NCBI RefSeq assembly: GCF_003073045.1
Contig: NC_037594.1
Location: 21,582,927 to 21,646,926 of the forward strand
From: Pomacea canaliculata
Taxonomy: Eukaryota; Mollusca; Gastropoda; Architaenioglossa; Ampullariidae
Direction of reading: 5' to 3'
DNA length: 64,000 nt
Part shown: positions 1 to 13,404 of the stretch, in pieces
Position numbering within the stretch: position 1 is the first letter of the stretch
Layout: each line of letters begins with the position of its first letter
Notes under the pieces: generated by a model
Databases searched by the model: none
What the model saw: the letters and a program-made list of their open reading frames with translations, nothing else
What the model was told of the DNA's origin: nothing
Position numbers and translations under genes: made by a program

Positions 1-2993
1 TCGACTTGCACATAAAAGTAGAAGGGAGAGTCTGGATCTTTGTGGTCAATGCACGTAAAGACAACCTGTAATCTGTTGCCTGTTGAAAATAGCAGCAGCA
101 TGTTCAGTTCTCAGAAGAAATGTATCATCATGATCTTTAATAAGCTAAAAAAACACAAAAAACTCAAAACTAAGCCATATTCAAAATATAAAATATTCTT
201 TAAAGAACTTAGAAAAATTTTAGAGAAACTGAATAAACGCTAAGCACACAGCAAAAGTAAAGCAACATTAAAAGTGACTATATACCCAAGTAAAGTTTAG
301 AGATCATTAAAATAGTAATAAAGAATAAAAAATACAGTCTAGTAACCACAAAGACAATGAAAATAGTCCACTATATGGGCAAAGCAGATTAACTTTTCTT
401 ATACAGTTTGCACCTGCAAATGCAAACATTTTCATTGCTTAGTCTTTGTTACTCCTTGAGGAGCATAGGGCCACAACAACACCTTGCCAGCGGACCCTGT
501 TTTGGGCAGCCCCCTTCAGTTGGGCTCATGTGGTTCCGATGTACATTTGCCTCACTTTCTACTGTTCTTTTCCAAGTTTGCTTTGGTCTCCCAACTCTCC
601 TTTTCCCCTGAGGATTCTAGTCAAGTGCCTGCTTGGCAAAAGTATCAGCTGGTTTGCAAAGGGTGTGTCCTAGCCAGCCCCATTGGCACTTTTTGATGTC
701 TTGGCTAGTGGCATTCTGGTTGGTTCTTTTCCACAGGCTGCTGTTAGAGATCTTTTCAGGAAATCTTATTCCCAGAATATGGCGTAGGCATTGGTTGGTA
801 ATGAAGGTCAACAACAAGCAAGAAGCCCAACTCCAAGTACATGGGAAATGTATTACAAAGTCTGACCGTTTCACCTACCTTGGCAGCATAGTCAGCAAAG
901 ATGAAGGTACAGATGAAGATGTAAGAAACCAAACAAACAGTCAGGCTTGCATTCCACACCCTACGACCTATCTGGAACTTCAAGGCTTTATCTCTACACA
1001 CCAAGATCCGCATCTTTTTAACACAAATGTAAAGTCAGTCCTTCTATATGGATCAGAGACATGGCATGTGACAAACACCAGCACCAACAAGATTCAGATA
1101 TTCGTCAACAGATGTCTGCGCCACATGTTCCACTGGGGATGACTAGGAGGAAGAAGAAGAATCAGCTGGTAAAGGTCTGGAGCTTGTTGTTGATGGTGTT
1201 TGTCACTTTCCAGGTTTCAGAACCACACAGTAGGACTGCCTTCACATAAGTTTTGAAGATGCGGGTCTTACTGCGGAAGGATAATGCTCAGGAGTTCCAG
1301 ATGGGGCGTAGGCTGTTAAAAGCATGTCCTGGCTTTGTTGATGCGGCTTTTGAAGTCATTGTATGCTCTACCATCTTCGTTGACAATGCTCCCCAGATGT
1401 GAATTGGTCTGATTCCAGGATGCTCTCTCCTTGAAGTTGGATTGGGAGTTCCTGCTTGTTGTTGATTCTCATCACTTCGGTCTTCTTTCTGTTGACCTTT
1501 AAGCCATCTTCTCTGTTTTCTCTGCTAGCTTACTCAGTGGCAATGTGGTCAATGCCTGACCTATCCTGGCAAAACCCTGCTTGTTCAGTTGAACATTTTC
1601 ATAGCTATAGCTCAATTGCTTCGATACACCCAGTGGGTTAAAGGCAGAGTGCTCATCCTTCTGCTGTCCGTGCTGTCCCTGATAAATCAATATCTACTTC
1701 TGCTAAGCAATTGGATAGTCAAATCAAGTTTCTCAGTAGTAGGCCTGAGTAGGCATTAAACCAGTGATTCCTTCCAGTCAAGGACACTAGCCACTAAGGT
1801 ACAGAATCTTCCGTATTATGTAATATACCTTACTTGAAATAAACTTAATCTTTTATTAAAAAGAACTGAATCTAAAGATACACATCTGCTACCATACAAG
1901 AAATGAAACTTAGAATATCATTACAAATTCTATAATTTTATTATTAGTTTGAACGCTGCAAATATGTACCATGTGTTTTCTTGAATGTCAACCCAAGTCT
2001 GTCCCTGAAAAGCTCTGCTCCATAAGTGAATTCCTTCAACTTTTTTTCAACAACTTGTTCTTGTTCTGAAAGAGCTGAAAATACAAATGCAATTACTAAA
2101 CACTTACCAAAGAAATAAACCTGGAGAATGAATGTTCCTTGATTTTTTGGTAAAATTAAGATATACTGACTACCCATCATTATTATATGGCAAGCTTGCT
2201 ATTTGATACAAAGTTATTACTTACATTCTTGTTCATTATTGATACTTTGTGTTGCATACTCAAGTTCTTGGATCATAAGGTTCTTTTCATGTAGCTGACA
2301 GTTCATTTTGCCATTCAGTCCTGCAAGCTTTGCCTGAAGTTTTTTCAGCTGTGAAGCCTTATCAAGCAATTCTGGCAAGCACCATACAAAAATCGCTTTT
2401 TTATTTATATTTATAAATATAACATAAATAGCAATGATGTAGGAAAGACAAAAAGTAGAGGGTGAATAATAAACATGAATGTTACAAAATATGAAACGAC
2501 AATATTTAGAAAAAACACTTTTACAGTCCTAAAGTTATTACCACAAATAATCAAAGACTACCTTAGCTTAGTCATGTTATAATTATGTAATATCAGTTTA
2601 ACTTCAATCATGTTTCTCAAATATCTTCATACCAAGAAAATAAATGAAAGTGACAATGTACTACTATTATTTCACAAGTACTCTAAAAGTAGTGACTACT
2701 GACAATACAAAAATTCAAATCACTCATAGATCTTTGATAAAGCCAAAAACATAAGAGGTAAACAATATGTTGTTGATCAGTAAATTACTAGAATAGGAGT
2801 TTTTAAAAAAGTTATGTAAATACACCCTTATTCATTGCACTTTACCTCTTTGGTTATTTTCATTCTCTATTTCTGCAATGATGTGTTTTCTGATCACGCC
2901 TGTCTGCTTGTCTTCAGTGGTCCATTTGTCTACTTTTTCAAGAGCTTGCGATAACATTGACTTCAGCTGTGGTATTTCTTCGATGATATTCAT
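1..2993 (-). CDS. SPC25: Kinetochore protein Spc25, 3' end outside window
   Basis: Subunit of the Ndc80 complex, which ties kinetochores to spindle microtubules; Spc25 pairs with Spc24 at the inner end. Four exons are visible: 2993-2846, 2371-2225, 2074-1970 and 79 to the window edge. All internal junctions keep codon phase 1 and use GT-AG. They give about 159 residues. Exons 1-2 encode a charged coiled coil. Exons 3-4 carry the family's globular RWD-type domain: FRDRLGLTFKKTHG followed by NRLQVVFTCIDHKDPDSPF resembles human RLGLEIRKIYG and KLQFIFTNIDPKNPESPF (from memory). The last 45-65 residues must lie left of the window. The intron between exons 3 and 4 (80-1969) is packed with LINE fragments. 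The gene is divergent from RAB18. The match to exon 4 fixes the unusual donor GTACAT at 1969, which no simple open frame would reveal. Confidence 0.85.
430..802 (-). mobile_element. LINE fragment (3' part) in SPC25 intron
   Basis: Minus-strand non-LTR retrotransposon remnant. Conceptual translation includes NQCLRHILGIRFPEKIS and GWLGHTLCKPAD, typical of the region downstream of reverse transcriptase in endonuclease-bearing LINEs. It aligns with the better-preserved copy at 43,575-43,935 (roughly three quarters identical by eye). It is degenerate and certainly inactive. Confidence 0.75.
803..1138 (+). mobile_element. LINE fragment, inverted relative to its neighbours
   Basis: Plus-strand piece of the same LINE family. 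It matches the reverse complement of about 43,900-44,230 closely, nearly 90% by eye, and encodes SDRFTYLGSIVSKDEG and SVLLYGSETWHVTNT. It abuts the minus-strand piece at 430-802 directly, so the region reads 3' piece, inverted piece, then a third piece. It lacks the LINE 3' end. Confidence 0.75.
1150..1700 (-). mobile_element. Diverged LINE fragment (reverse transcriptase C-terminal region)
   Basis: Minus-strand remnant corresponding to about 43,945 and upward in the 43-kb copy. It shares blocks such as GATGGTGTTTGTCAC and GAGTTCCAGAT, but is more divergent (about 70% by eye) than the inverted piece beside it. It starts almost exactly where the 430-802 piece stops in element coordinates, so those two may be one older element split by the inverted segment. 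Confidence 0.6.
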
Positions 2994-3431
2994 AATTCAA
3001 CTGTTAAGGGAAAATTCAAAGTAAATAGTTACACCAGTTCACTTTTTGAAAAGTTAAAACGACCTGAATGAAATATAGCCCACAGCAAACCACTAAGTAT
3101 ACTTGTGGAAACAACGACTCTGAGTCATACAAAAAAATAATGATTTGATTTGATTACCAACTACTTTCAACGACTGCGGGTTTCTTTTAGCGAACGTATG
3201 ATCGTCTGTTCACGGATAATACAAGTTCGTAGTCTCTCAAGAGCGCCGCCAAAAATAGAAAGCGAGAAGAGAAAGTCTCTGGCCAATCAAATCGTGTCGT
3301 TGCAAGAGGAGAGCGCATGAAATGATGACGAAAGCTATGTTGTCTATTTACGCCATATTTTCCCCACATACGACTGACTGCTTCGTGGGACGACGACATC
3401 ATCGTCTCATCAGCTTGTTTCAACAGCACGA
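2994..3431. promoter_or_regulatory. Bidirectional promoter, SPC25 / RAB18
   Basis: Only 438 bp separate the two start codons. The interval has an E2F-type site, TTTTTGGCGGCGC on the minus strand at 3243-3255 (fits TTTSSCGS), and a CCAAT box at 3283-3287. Nearby bases are richer in CpG than the flanking introns. The E2F site suits S/G2-phase expression of SPC25; which gene uses which site is inference. Confidence 0.6.
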
Positions 3432-6400
3432 ATGGAGGATCAAGAAGTTTTAACAACTTTAAAAATTCTCATTATAGGAGAGAGTGGAGTGGGAAAGTCA
3501 AGGTAAATTTTATTTACATGTATGAATTTGCTTGAAAAGTCGCTTAGTCTCAAGACATCGAAAAATAAAGTCTGACGAAGCTGATGGTCTCAGGTCAAAG
3601 CTGACGTTGTAGGCACCAATAAAGACGAAAATCGCACCTTGTACTTCGTTTTCTGCTTAGTATTGTGCTTGAGAACCTAAATCACATACCTGTCTGATAA
3701 ACTGTCTTTCTATTGTTCAACATCCGGAGTTCCTCAACATCACATCAGCTTATGTATGTATATCTCTCCCCATCTTGATAAATATTGTTGTAGTAATGAC
3801 AAATAACTAGTTACCCACAAATACTCAGAACAGTTTAGAACTACATCAACTGGGACATCTTTCTGAGTGTACATTGCTTTTGTGCTGTACAGCGCAGTCG
3901 TTATAGGTAATTAATAAGCCAGTAAAGTTTACTTAAAGTCTTGGATTTACTGCCTAGTCAACCTCTAGTTTATAGGACTTTAATCTTTTACCATTACCAG
4001 GAGACTGGCATAATCAGTTTCTGATATTTTCAGCTTGCTACTTCGATTCACAGATGATACATTTGATCCAGAGCAAGCAGCAACAATTGGTAAGTTATTG
4101 GCATTTTGTCTATGGAACTTTAAAATTAACTTTTTAGTTATATTAGGATTCCATTTACTTTATTATTATATATTTCAGATTTAATATTAGGGCAGAATTG
4201 ATCCTTTACTTTTGCAGGGAGAATTTTTTTTAAATGTAGGAAAATTTTATTTAATTTGGCTGCTGTCTTGGAAAATCTAATAGCAGAACACATTGTTCAA
4301 AGATAGACAAGATTATAATGTAGTTAATAATATTGGTGGTTAGGGTTTTTATTTTGCTTTAATTAATGTGCATTGTTCTCCCCTTGTTATCTTATTGTAC
4401 AACGGAGAAATAAAATAATACCATGACTTCTTGCATACATACTGTATACCATAAGCACATAGTCTAATGATGAGCTGCAAAATACAGAATTAATAATTAT
4501 ACATAACTGGCATGAATATTTTTACATTGTATTTTTGTCTTGACAAGGCAGTGGTATGATACAAATAAGGCCATGTTAACATCTGTAACAAATTGTTTAA
4601 AGGCATCCTCTCAACTCATATTTAGTCTTCAGAGCATGTTTAAGTTTAAAATAGCAATGAAGCTAATATAAAACATCTGTCCATAGCATGAAAGGCCAAA
4701 TAGAGTGCACGTCCCTCCATTGTTAATGAGCATATTTCATAACAAGATCATAATTCTCCAAATCTGAGCAAGTAACTGTTCTTTTCAAGATACAAGCTTT
4801 CAAATCTCTCGTTCATTTTGGAAATAGGCCAGGACATTCATTTTATATAATGCCACAGAAGTAGGCTTGCTGTTATGGCAGTGCTTCAGTAACATCAGCT
4901 TGAAGCTGTCACAATGGCTACACCCTTCAGCAATTTCAGATTTTAGATATCAGGTCAATATATATCACACCACAGTTTTGTACCAACCTAATGAAAGTAC
5001 CATGTTCTGTCAGCAACCGAGAGATTAATTTCACATAAGACTTGGATTAGCTTTTAGCTTGGATTGCTCAAGATAGCAATAAGAATTAAAAAAAATAAAA
5101 GAATGCATTCCTCTAGGACTAAGAAGGGTATGAAATTGGTTGCATACATAAAATTTTTGTGTTAGCATGTGTGTTTGCAAAGTCAGCCATTCAGTTGCAT
5201 ACTTGTTTGTTTATATTTGAGGTAATGTAGTTGGCTAATTGGATTGGTGATTTATTCTTCACATTTATTTCTTTGATAGGAGTGGATTTCAAAGTGAAAA
5301 CTCTGACTGTGGATGGAAACAAGGCCAAACTTGCTATATGGGTATGAATAATTGTAGTGTTGAGTGATGTGAGACATTTATAGTTGAAACTTAGAATGGA
5401 TTGCTACAAATTGTTTGACATGCAGAAAAAGGCTTTAAAATGTTCTCCCAAAGAATCTCTTTGATATAGAGGGTTTTTACTTGAGGTGAATTCCCTATTA
5501 GAGATCCATATATTGAGATGGTGCCATTTTGGTAAACATTGTTGAGTAATAATAAGAAGATAAAAGCTATAGGTGTTCTGACTTCTATTATGAGTTCAGG
5601 GAGGCCAATAATATAAAGAACACCAGAAAAACAATCTAGGGGTTGTTCTAGTTGTTTAAATGATGGTATAAAAAAAGTATATATATAGAGAGAGAGAGAG
5701 AGTGAGAAAATCGGCTAATATTTGGCATTGACCCATACAAAGTTGACTCAGCATCAAATAAAATGTTTGTCTTTATATCTGGTGATAATTGAAATAGGAA
5801 AACATTGGGTTGAATAGTGGCAGTAGAAAATAATGAATTCCAAGTCAATAGTGGGATGACCACAAGAGAAAATGTAGATTTAGTCACTGCTTTATCCTCA
5901 TTGTGTAACTTATAAACTATCGTTGTTAAATGTGTAATATGTTGTATGTCAATTCATTTAGTTTTGTGAACACAGCGCATTGAGCTGACCTTCACACAGG
6001 GAAGTGTAATTTAAAAATTCAATCAATATATATATATATTATTTGTATATTTAATGGGAAACAAAATAATACAAATAAAAATTTTTAATCTTCAACAAAA
6101 ATAGTTCACTTACTGCTGGTGAATTGACAATGTCCCACAGTGATGATTGGTAACTGAATTGAAAGTAATCACCTTTCTCTCCTTCATCTTTCAGTTAATT
6201 TCTTATATTCCTCATCTTGATCTCTTATTACTTTAGGTAGCATTTCTAAAGGAGCAGCCTTATAGGACAAGTAAGAACGACATGTTTATAATGTACACCA
6301 AAATGGCAGTTTCCTGACAACCTCTAGCTTGATGATGTCATGACCCTTTCAAAATATGTCATTGTAAAAACCCTCTATATTTTAAACTTGTGAAAATTTA

Positions 6401-9374
6401 TAGAAGTGTTTATTTAATGGTAATGATGCCTACAATAAGAAGGACAGCGATGAGAATGCTTGCTATAAAACTGAATGTCATATCTTCAGGACACTGCTGG
6501 TCAAGAAAGGTTCAGAACACTTACACCTAGCTACTACAGAGGGGCTCAGGGTGTAATTTTGGGTAAGTTTGTTATGAATTGCAAGATGTAGGACTTGTGA
6601 AATAACAAAAAATAGATAAAGTAGAATGTGGCAATCTTTGTAGCTAAACTGCAAACAGTGACTTCTTTTGTTTCAACCTATCTTCAATTTTCTCTCTACA
6701 AATGTGCTGTGTGCTGACAGTGTTTTGCGTGGTAGGACATCACCTGAAAGATGTTGGGTACCCTAGCTTTGAGGAAGCAAGCTCTTGCTGGACATTATTT
6801 CCTGATCTTGCAATAAACATAAAGGAGCACATGTACCAGCATTGGTGACTGTTGATATGTTTTTATATGTATATATTTCAGTTTTGTTAAATGCTGGTAG
6901 TGATATTTGTTTTCCCTTTCATTTTGCAGTGTATGATGTTTGTAGTAAACAGTCTTTTGCCAAACTTGATGCCTGGTTGAATGAGCTGGAGACATTTGCA
7001 ACAAAACATGACATGGTCAAGATGCTGGTTGGGAACAAGATTGACAAGGTGTGTTGGTTCAACTTTTCCTGCTATAAGCAGTTTAACATTTTACTTGAAA
7101 CTGATCTCTTTGTTTTTTGATCCATCAGTGACCTTGATACCCATCCTCCCTACAATAGGGTAAATAGACAGGGAAATAGGATGGAGCCACACATACTAAA
7201 CAATTAGATACACATTATACAGTGTACTTCTCCAAGTTGAAAGCTTTTAAATGGATACCTGTCTCTCTAAAAGGCTGGAGTGGAGTGAGGTAGAGAAGAT
7301 TGGCACTGCCCTCACAAAAGCAGGCCCTGCGAAAAGTGTGGTCTCCAACACCTCATGACTCAAACGACTGGAAGGCTCTGTCACTGATTAGACCTCCCTT
7401 TTAAATATTCTTTTTCAAAATTAGGTAGATAAGGGATGTGGTAGAGATAACGAAATCATGGCTCTTGTTCAGTGTTGTGTTGTGTCCTCACCACTCATGC
7501 TTATAGTCCTCTTTGAGAAGGAAAATCTAAATCCTTCTGTATAATTTTTTCTTTTTTGGTAGGGAGTTTAAGGGTTGGTATTTATAATCCAGCATTTGAT
7601 TTATAAATTGGTGCATCTCTTGTCTCTTGTGAATATGACATAGTTATAGATGTAGTGGAAATGTTAAGCATTCATTGAATTGAACATGTTGAGATAATCG
7701 ACACCACTTTGTTTATATAGGAAAAGCGTGAAGTGTCAAAGGATGAGGGTTTGAAGTTTGCTCGTAAACACCACATGCTGTTCATTGAAGCTAGTGCCAA
7801 AACCAAAGAGGGTGTACAGTGTGCTTTTGAAGAGCTTGTTGAAAAGGTAAAATATAAGATTTTTATAATTGTTTTATAAGGTCAAATTCATCTGAAAGCT
7901 TGAAAATCAACAGTGTGTTGATGTAAGCCAGTTCTGTGAACATTTTCACAGAGAGCGGTAAAGTGATTTTGTGATAAACATTTAATATGGTTAAAGGTCA
8001 AACTTTCACCATCTGGCAGGAAGGAATTGACTCAGCAGAGGAAGATGATGGTACTTCACAGGCCAGATGAAAACAATGTGAATACGAAGATAACTGGCAC
8101 TGCATGTGTTCCTCACCTCTCTCTCTTTTGGGTCAAACCATTTCTTCCTGTCATAAAAAGTTCGGTCTTTAAAAGTCAAGGACAAGAACCGTTGAATCGT
8201 GTTGTATGCTCCTGCTCAAACATTACCAAGATGGCCAAGAGTGAACTTCAGACTCTGTGTAACAGGCAGACATTTTCAAAACCATCTGCAATTATAGGCA
8301 TTTCCTATTGAAGAGTTCCCTTCAGTTCCTGTCAGGCTGCTCATTCTCTGTACTGCATGCAGAACCCACTGACTGAGGCTGTCCTTTGTTTTGGCTGTGT
8401 GACTTCTGAATGCTATCTCAGTGAATGAATTGTGATAATATGCCGGTCTGAATTATATTGTATGGAGGTCTGGTCTGGTGTGCTGGACATAAGTGTGTGA
8501 TATTATTGTTGAATGTGGGTGTTGCGCTGTGTGATTCTAACCCTTACTTCCTTGTAGAGCTGCTACTTTCCCTCTGGGATAAATAAAGTTGGATCTTCCT
8601 TACAGCCAGTAAAATCAGATATATGTAGTAGTAGTAGTAGGGGTTCACTCTCACTTTCCACTTACGCTGCAGTGAAATGTGCTTTCACTCCCGAATTTTT
8701 CTCCGATGTACCCCCTTTTTTTACCGCTCTTTTTATCGTCATACCTCTTTTTTTTTACTTCATTCATACACGCATTCTGAAAACTTTCGTCACTTACGCT
8801 CTTTCGTCATTCATGCTTTCTCATCCTTGCATGCGCGCTCAGTCCTCCCACTATATGTATATGTATTTAACTTTGGAAGGCCAAATTACTGATTATCTGG
8901 TCTGGGAGGAGAAAGGAAGATGTACAATTCAGTATGATCCAGTCTGTCAGTTTCCTTGAGATTTTTTAATTGCATTCTGTGGATATGAACAGATGAGGGA
9001 TATGTCAAAGTTAATAATTGCTATAAAAAGAATGTGCCTTATCATCTGCATGCTTAATCATTTACGTCATAACTTGATGGTACACAGTACACGTACTAGC
9101 CATATCAAGTGTCAATCACATGCAGATCTGTGTAATTTCTTTGTTTTTGTTTTTACATATTTGCTAATACCTACATAAGAATCTTTGTTGTTCCTTTTAC
9201 TTTTCTTCTATATTTTGCATATAAATGTCTGGGGTAAAAATTGCTAGAAAAGCTGTTTAATTTTTTTCTCTCCAGATTCTTCAAACACCTGGGTTATGGG
9301 AAACGTCTGGTAGAGGGATCCGAGTGGATGGTCAGGAAAATGTTAAATCTTCCAACTGCTACTGCATAATTTAA
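3432..9374 (+). CDS. RAB18: Ras-related GTPase Rab18
   Basis: Small GTPase acting on ER and lipid-droplet membranes. Seven exons: 3432-3502, 4034-4089, 5280-5341, 6490-6562, 6930-7048, 7721-7846, 9276-9374. Phases agree at every junction and give 201 residues (human 206). Visible motifs are the P-loop GESGVGKS (16-23), switch I with [13 protein letters not shown], switch II DTAGQE (64-69), NKID (123-126) and SAK (152-154). Sequence such as [11 protein letters not shown] and [14 protein letters not shown] is diagnostic of Rab18 rather than other Rabs. The tail ends NCYCII. This is a CXCXX arrangement, not the -4 cysteine CaaX box of human Rab18 (CSVL, from memory), so lipidation may follow the dual-cysteine mode. 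An AATAAA at 9373-9378 overlaps the stop codon; further signals lie at 11,014 and 11,038. Upstream it shares a promoter with SPC25; downstream it converges on ECSIT. Confidence 0.93.
8340..8640 (+). repeat. Dispersed retroposon 3' tail in RAB18 intron 6
   Basis: The block has GGCTGTCCTTTG then TTTTGGCTGTGTG, also found at 16,377 and following. It ends with CCCTCTGGGATAAATAAAGT, the kind of tail seen at 3' ends of CR1-like LINEs and the SINEs that borrow their tails. A (TAG)n run closes it at 8,627-8,640. Family assignment is by resemblance only. Confidence 0.5.
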
Positions 9375-12300
9375 TAAAAGATCATCGGTGACATTGCTGC
9401 CTACAAGAAACCACATGTATTGTGATCACCAAATGATGGTTTCTGTACATGTCTTTCATGCTTCCTCATTATTTTCTTATTCTTTAAGGATGACATGTTT
9501 CGTAATCTTAAATTGGCAGTTTACTTTTAAAGGAACTCAACCATCCTTTTTAGACACTTCTAGTGTTGTGAGTACAGTAAGAACATGTGTGCCCAGTTTA
9601 GTATAGCAATCTTTCAAAGTTTGCAGTGCAATTCATGCTGTGAAATGTAGATTTTGTGGATGGAGGATGAATGTTAATTTTTAAATGTTCTGCTATCAAG
9701 TATGCATCTGTGCAATTTAGCCTTGTATGGATAAAACTGTGTATAAGTGTGTGTGTGAGTATGAAGAGTCATTAAAATCATTAACAGGATCTTTTCAGTT
9801 TTAAAATAACTCTGACCAGGAATGTAGGGTATGTATTGTGATAAGAATTTAAAATTAGCTCATAAGATCAATCACTATTAGTACTTCTTTTTAGCATGCT
9901 TGTTCATTCAAATGTAATGTACATATTTAGAAAAAGTAGTTCTTTTATAGATGTTTGAAGCATGCTGCTTATCTCTTCAGTATAAAGAGCTGTAGGCTTT
10001 ATGTATGTTTGCAGGTAATATCTATATTGTGTATTTAAATCCCTAATCTAATCCCAGATTCATGGGCTGCATCATGCCAGTCTCAAATAGTGAAAAAAGA
10101 GGCCTCATCAGCATGTACATACTATTATGGGCTTTTGGTAATTTGTCAAAGGATTTATATATTTTTCTCATATTGGTCAGATAGAATAGTTTGCCTTATT
10201 TGCAACCAATTCATAGGTGATTTTCCAAAGTAACTTTTGATGCTCTTTGTCTGCGATGCTAGTTTAGATGTGTACAAGAAAGTTGTGAAGTGTACTTGTA
10301 CCTTGAAATAGTTGCAAGGTGCTAAATAGACAATGGTGCTTATCATTGTTATAAAAAAAAACTGTAAAGATTGTGTCTCTCTTCACTTGCAGAATGATTG
10401 AGAAGTGATTTTGTGTTGGCATAAAGCTACTTTTTACTTTTGCTTTATTCAACAGCTACACTAGCTTTCCTTCTGGAAAAAAAGCTACACGAGATGTTTA
10501 AAGCTTCAAGCTATGTGAATAAAAACAAATTGGTGATACAAGCTTCCTGTTACTACATACATTTTTTAATACCATTTTGTCATGCCTTCTTGCCCTATCA
10601 CTGTATAATAATTGTCTATCACAAGTACACAAATATTCATGTTTTCCAACACATGGAAGATATAGTGCAAGTGTTTAGCACATTGATTTTGTGAGCTAAC
10701 AATTTTGTGTCAGGAATGTATACATGCTATAAGCCTGTTCACTTGAGGTTGTTTCCATGAATACAATGCTTATTACAGATTTCCTGTGCAATTTAAAAAA
10801 AAAAGAGTAAGCTGTGAGCTTAGGCATGTAAGGCATTAAATCACAATGAACAGCTGTTGATTCTCAGAAAAGTGCTGTAAAGACAGGAGCCAGACAACCA
10901 GATTGTGAGCATGGGCTAATATGCATTTTAGGGTCTGCAAGCAAATCTAGATGAGGCCAAGAAATTCCTAAACTTATACCATTGTGACTGTAGTCATGAT
11001 CTGGGCACAGTTCAATAAAATCCATGATTGTTCTTGTAATAAATGTGGACTGATAAAGATTTTCCTTTAGTAAATATTCAGCTAGAGATCAGATAGCATC
11101 CACTTAGTTATGTGAAAATGGATTTTATATTTTCAGAACTGTTGTATCTGTTTTAGATTGCAAAAATTAGGAATATTATGATCATTATGCACAAAACCAT
11201 GGCTTTTCAGGAAATGATAATACATGCCATATGTATTAGCTTGAATAAATTTGGTAGCATGTAAACTATAACCATAGCTCCTTGAAATATTGTGACATAA
11301 CGAAAGTAGTTTCCTTTCTTAAAATCACTTTCATTGATATATTTCACAGCTTATGAATATGGATAACATTTATTTTATGAACTTGATAGAAGTGTATAAC
11401 AACTTTGGTGATAAGATTTGTCTAAGTTTTCAATACATATAATTTTTTTCTTCCACAGAACAGCAACAAATGTTTTAGTAAATGTTACCTTAGGATCCAG
11501 ATGAATGAAGTGGCTCATAGTTATTTCTTATGAGAGTATGTGTACTGTGCAGCATAACTACTGTTATTTTTTAATGTGTGAGATAAAATGTTCAGGTTTA
11601 TATGCCAGTTAATGCTGCATAGAAAACATCTCAGTGTAGATGCAAATGATCTATAGAACGGTCATTGAAAGTTAAAGATGATGCTCCTCGAAGACTAATA
11701 AGGACTAAGCTAAACTTGTGTACCATGTGGTGTTGGCACTATCTTTTAAGCACCACAGATAAGGCTGACAAGGAATACCATCTTCTGTTCTTTTCTGCAC
11801 TAGTGCAATAACAATAGGTTATCTTCATACTTATCATTGGTCTTGTTTAGCAAGCAACTTATAAAACATTAGATTCCCCCAAAATTATATAGATATTTCC
11901 TTCAACATAGTGATCACAATAATGAACCATAATCCTATATAGCAAATCTTAAAGAGCTTTGTCATCTAAAGCCTGAAAATTATTTTCAAGGTTACTTTAA
12001 GCAACAAAATTGAGAAAGGCTGCTCTAGAATGTTTTGGATAGAAAGCTGCCTTACAAAGAATGAAAGAATTTTGCAGTCACGGCATATGCTAATTTCAAA
12101 ATAATAAAAAAAATCCTTGTGCTTTTTGCCACACTAACCCAATTCAATCATCTTTCTTTTTATATATATCAGGCAGGCCTTGTCAAACATGGTGATCAAA
12201 ATAAGATCTGCTATAAATACTTTTTTCAGTTTATTTCTCGTATTGCGTATTTCTGCAAATTTCCGATTAACTGCTAGAATGCCAAGATCTAGGTCTTTTT

Positions 12301-13404
12301 TGAGATCATCACTAGCTGTTTTCTTTTTCATCCTGAAGATTCAAGATGACCTCTTTAAGAGTTCTGCAGCTACAGATCTTAAAGAAAAAAAATTAGTTGT
12401 CATTTCTTAACTAGAGACCATGAGATGCAAGAAAAAAAATGTTAACAAGGCATCTAATGTGTTTTACGTTATTAGAGTGTATTGTGTTGCTTTTTCACAC
12501 TCCACGCTCATGTTGCTGTACATCCCTTCAGATAAAAAAAATTATTTTTCAGATAGAGTTTAGAAAGATTATTTTACTACAAAAAATATGAATGTTATAG
12601 ATTTAATACTTGCATAAACACTAATGATGCACCTGTTTTAGCTTTAAAAAATTCCAAAATGTTCTGAAGAAACTTTGCATGTCTGTGTCTATAAAATGAA
12701 AAGTAGTAACTGGCCTGAATAATCAGATTTTCATAATTTATTATCTCTGTACAGTCTACATAGATTATCAGTGTGTTGTGAACAAATGAAAGTGATGACT
12801 GTGGTCAGATTAACATACAGTATAAATTCATGTATGTGTTTACAATAAGAATTTAGAAAAAATCCTTACACAGTTTGGTCATCTACCATGTACTTTTAGA
12901 CTGATCTTGCTAGCACACACAGTGTTTTTGGAAAAGCAAATTAGATCTGAGCTGCTTCTTAATAGACAGCTGTTCAAACCTCCAGTTTGTATATATTGTA
13001 AATAAATGAAACGCTCTCTTTGACATAGTTTATCTTCTCTTTTCCAGTATCCAAAAGAAATTTTATTTGAATGCATTTTCAAGCTTCAGTTTAGAGGACA
13101 AATGATGCTATTATTCATTAGAATACATAATACACGTGTAGGCAAATGACTTTAGAATGTACCCTTTGTAAACCACACATTTTAACATGCATTTTATCAA
13201 TTAACACTATATAGGCTGCTGATCAAATGGTCACAAGGATTTCACACAAATGCCTTACACAAAAAAATGACACTAAATGATGCTGAAACAACTGCTTGGG
13301 TAAAATATATTAGAAGCAATACACCATCATTTTACAACTTTTCCACAAATAGAATATAAAGGCATAAATTTTTCATAACAGTGCTGTACTCTTTTTAAAT
13401 TCAG
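9375..13404. other. RAB18 3' flank / ECSIT 3' flank, no gene seen
   Basis: Four kilobases of AT-rich DNA between the convergent stops of RAB18 and ECSIT. Open frames here are short and have no coding character. Plus-strand AATAAA signals occur at 11,014-11,019 and 11,038-11,043, and a minus-strand one (TTTATT) at 13,062-13,067. Part of this may therefore be a long RAB18 3' UTR. I saw no recognisable repeat family. Confidence 0.4.

Noticed and set aside
12134-12410. Overlapping short frames on both strands between RAB18 and ECSIT
   Set aside because: AT-rich chance frames without similarity or splice context.
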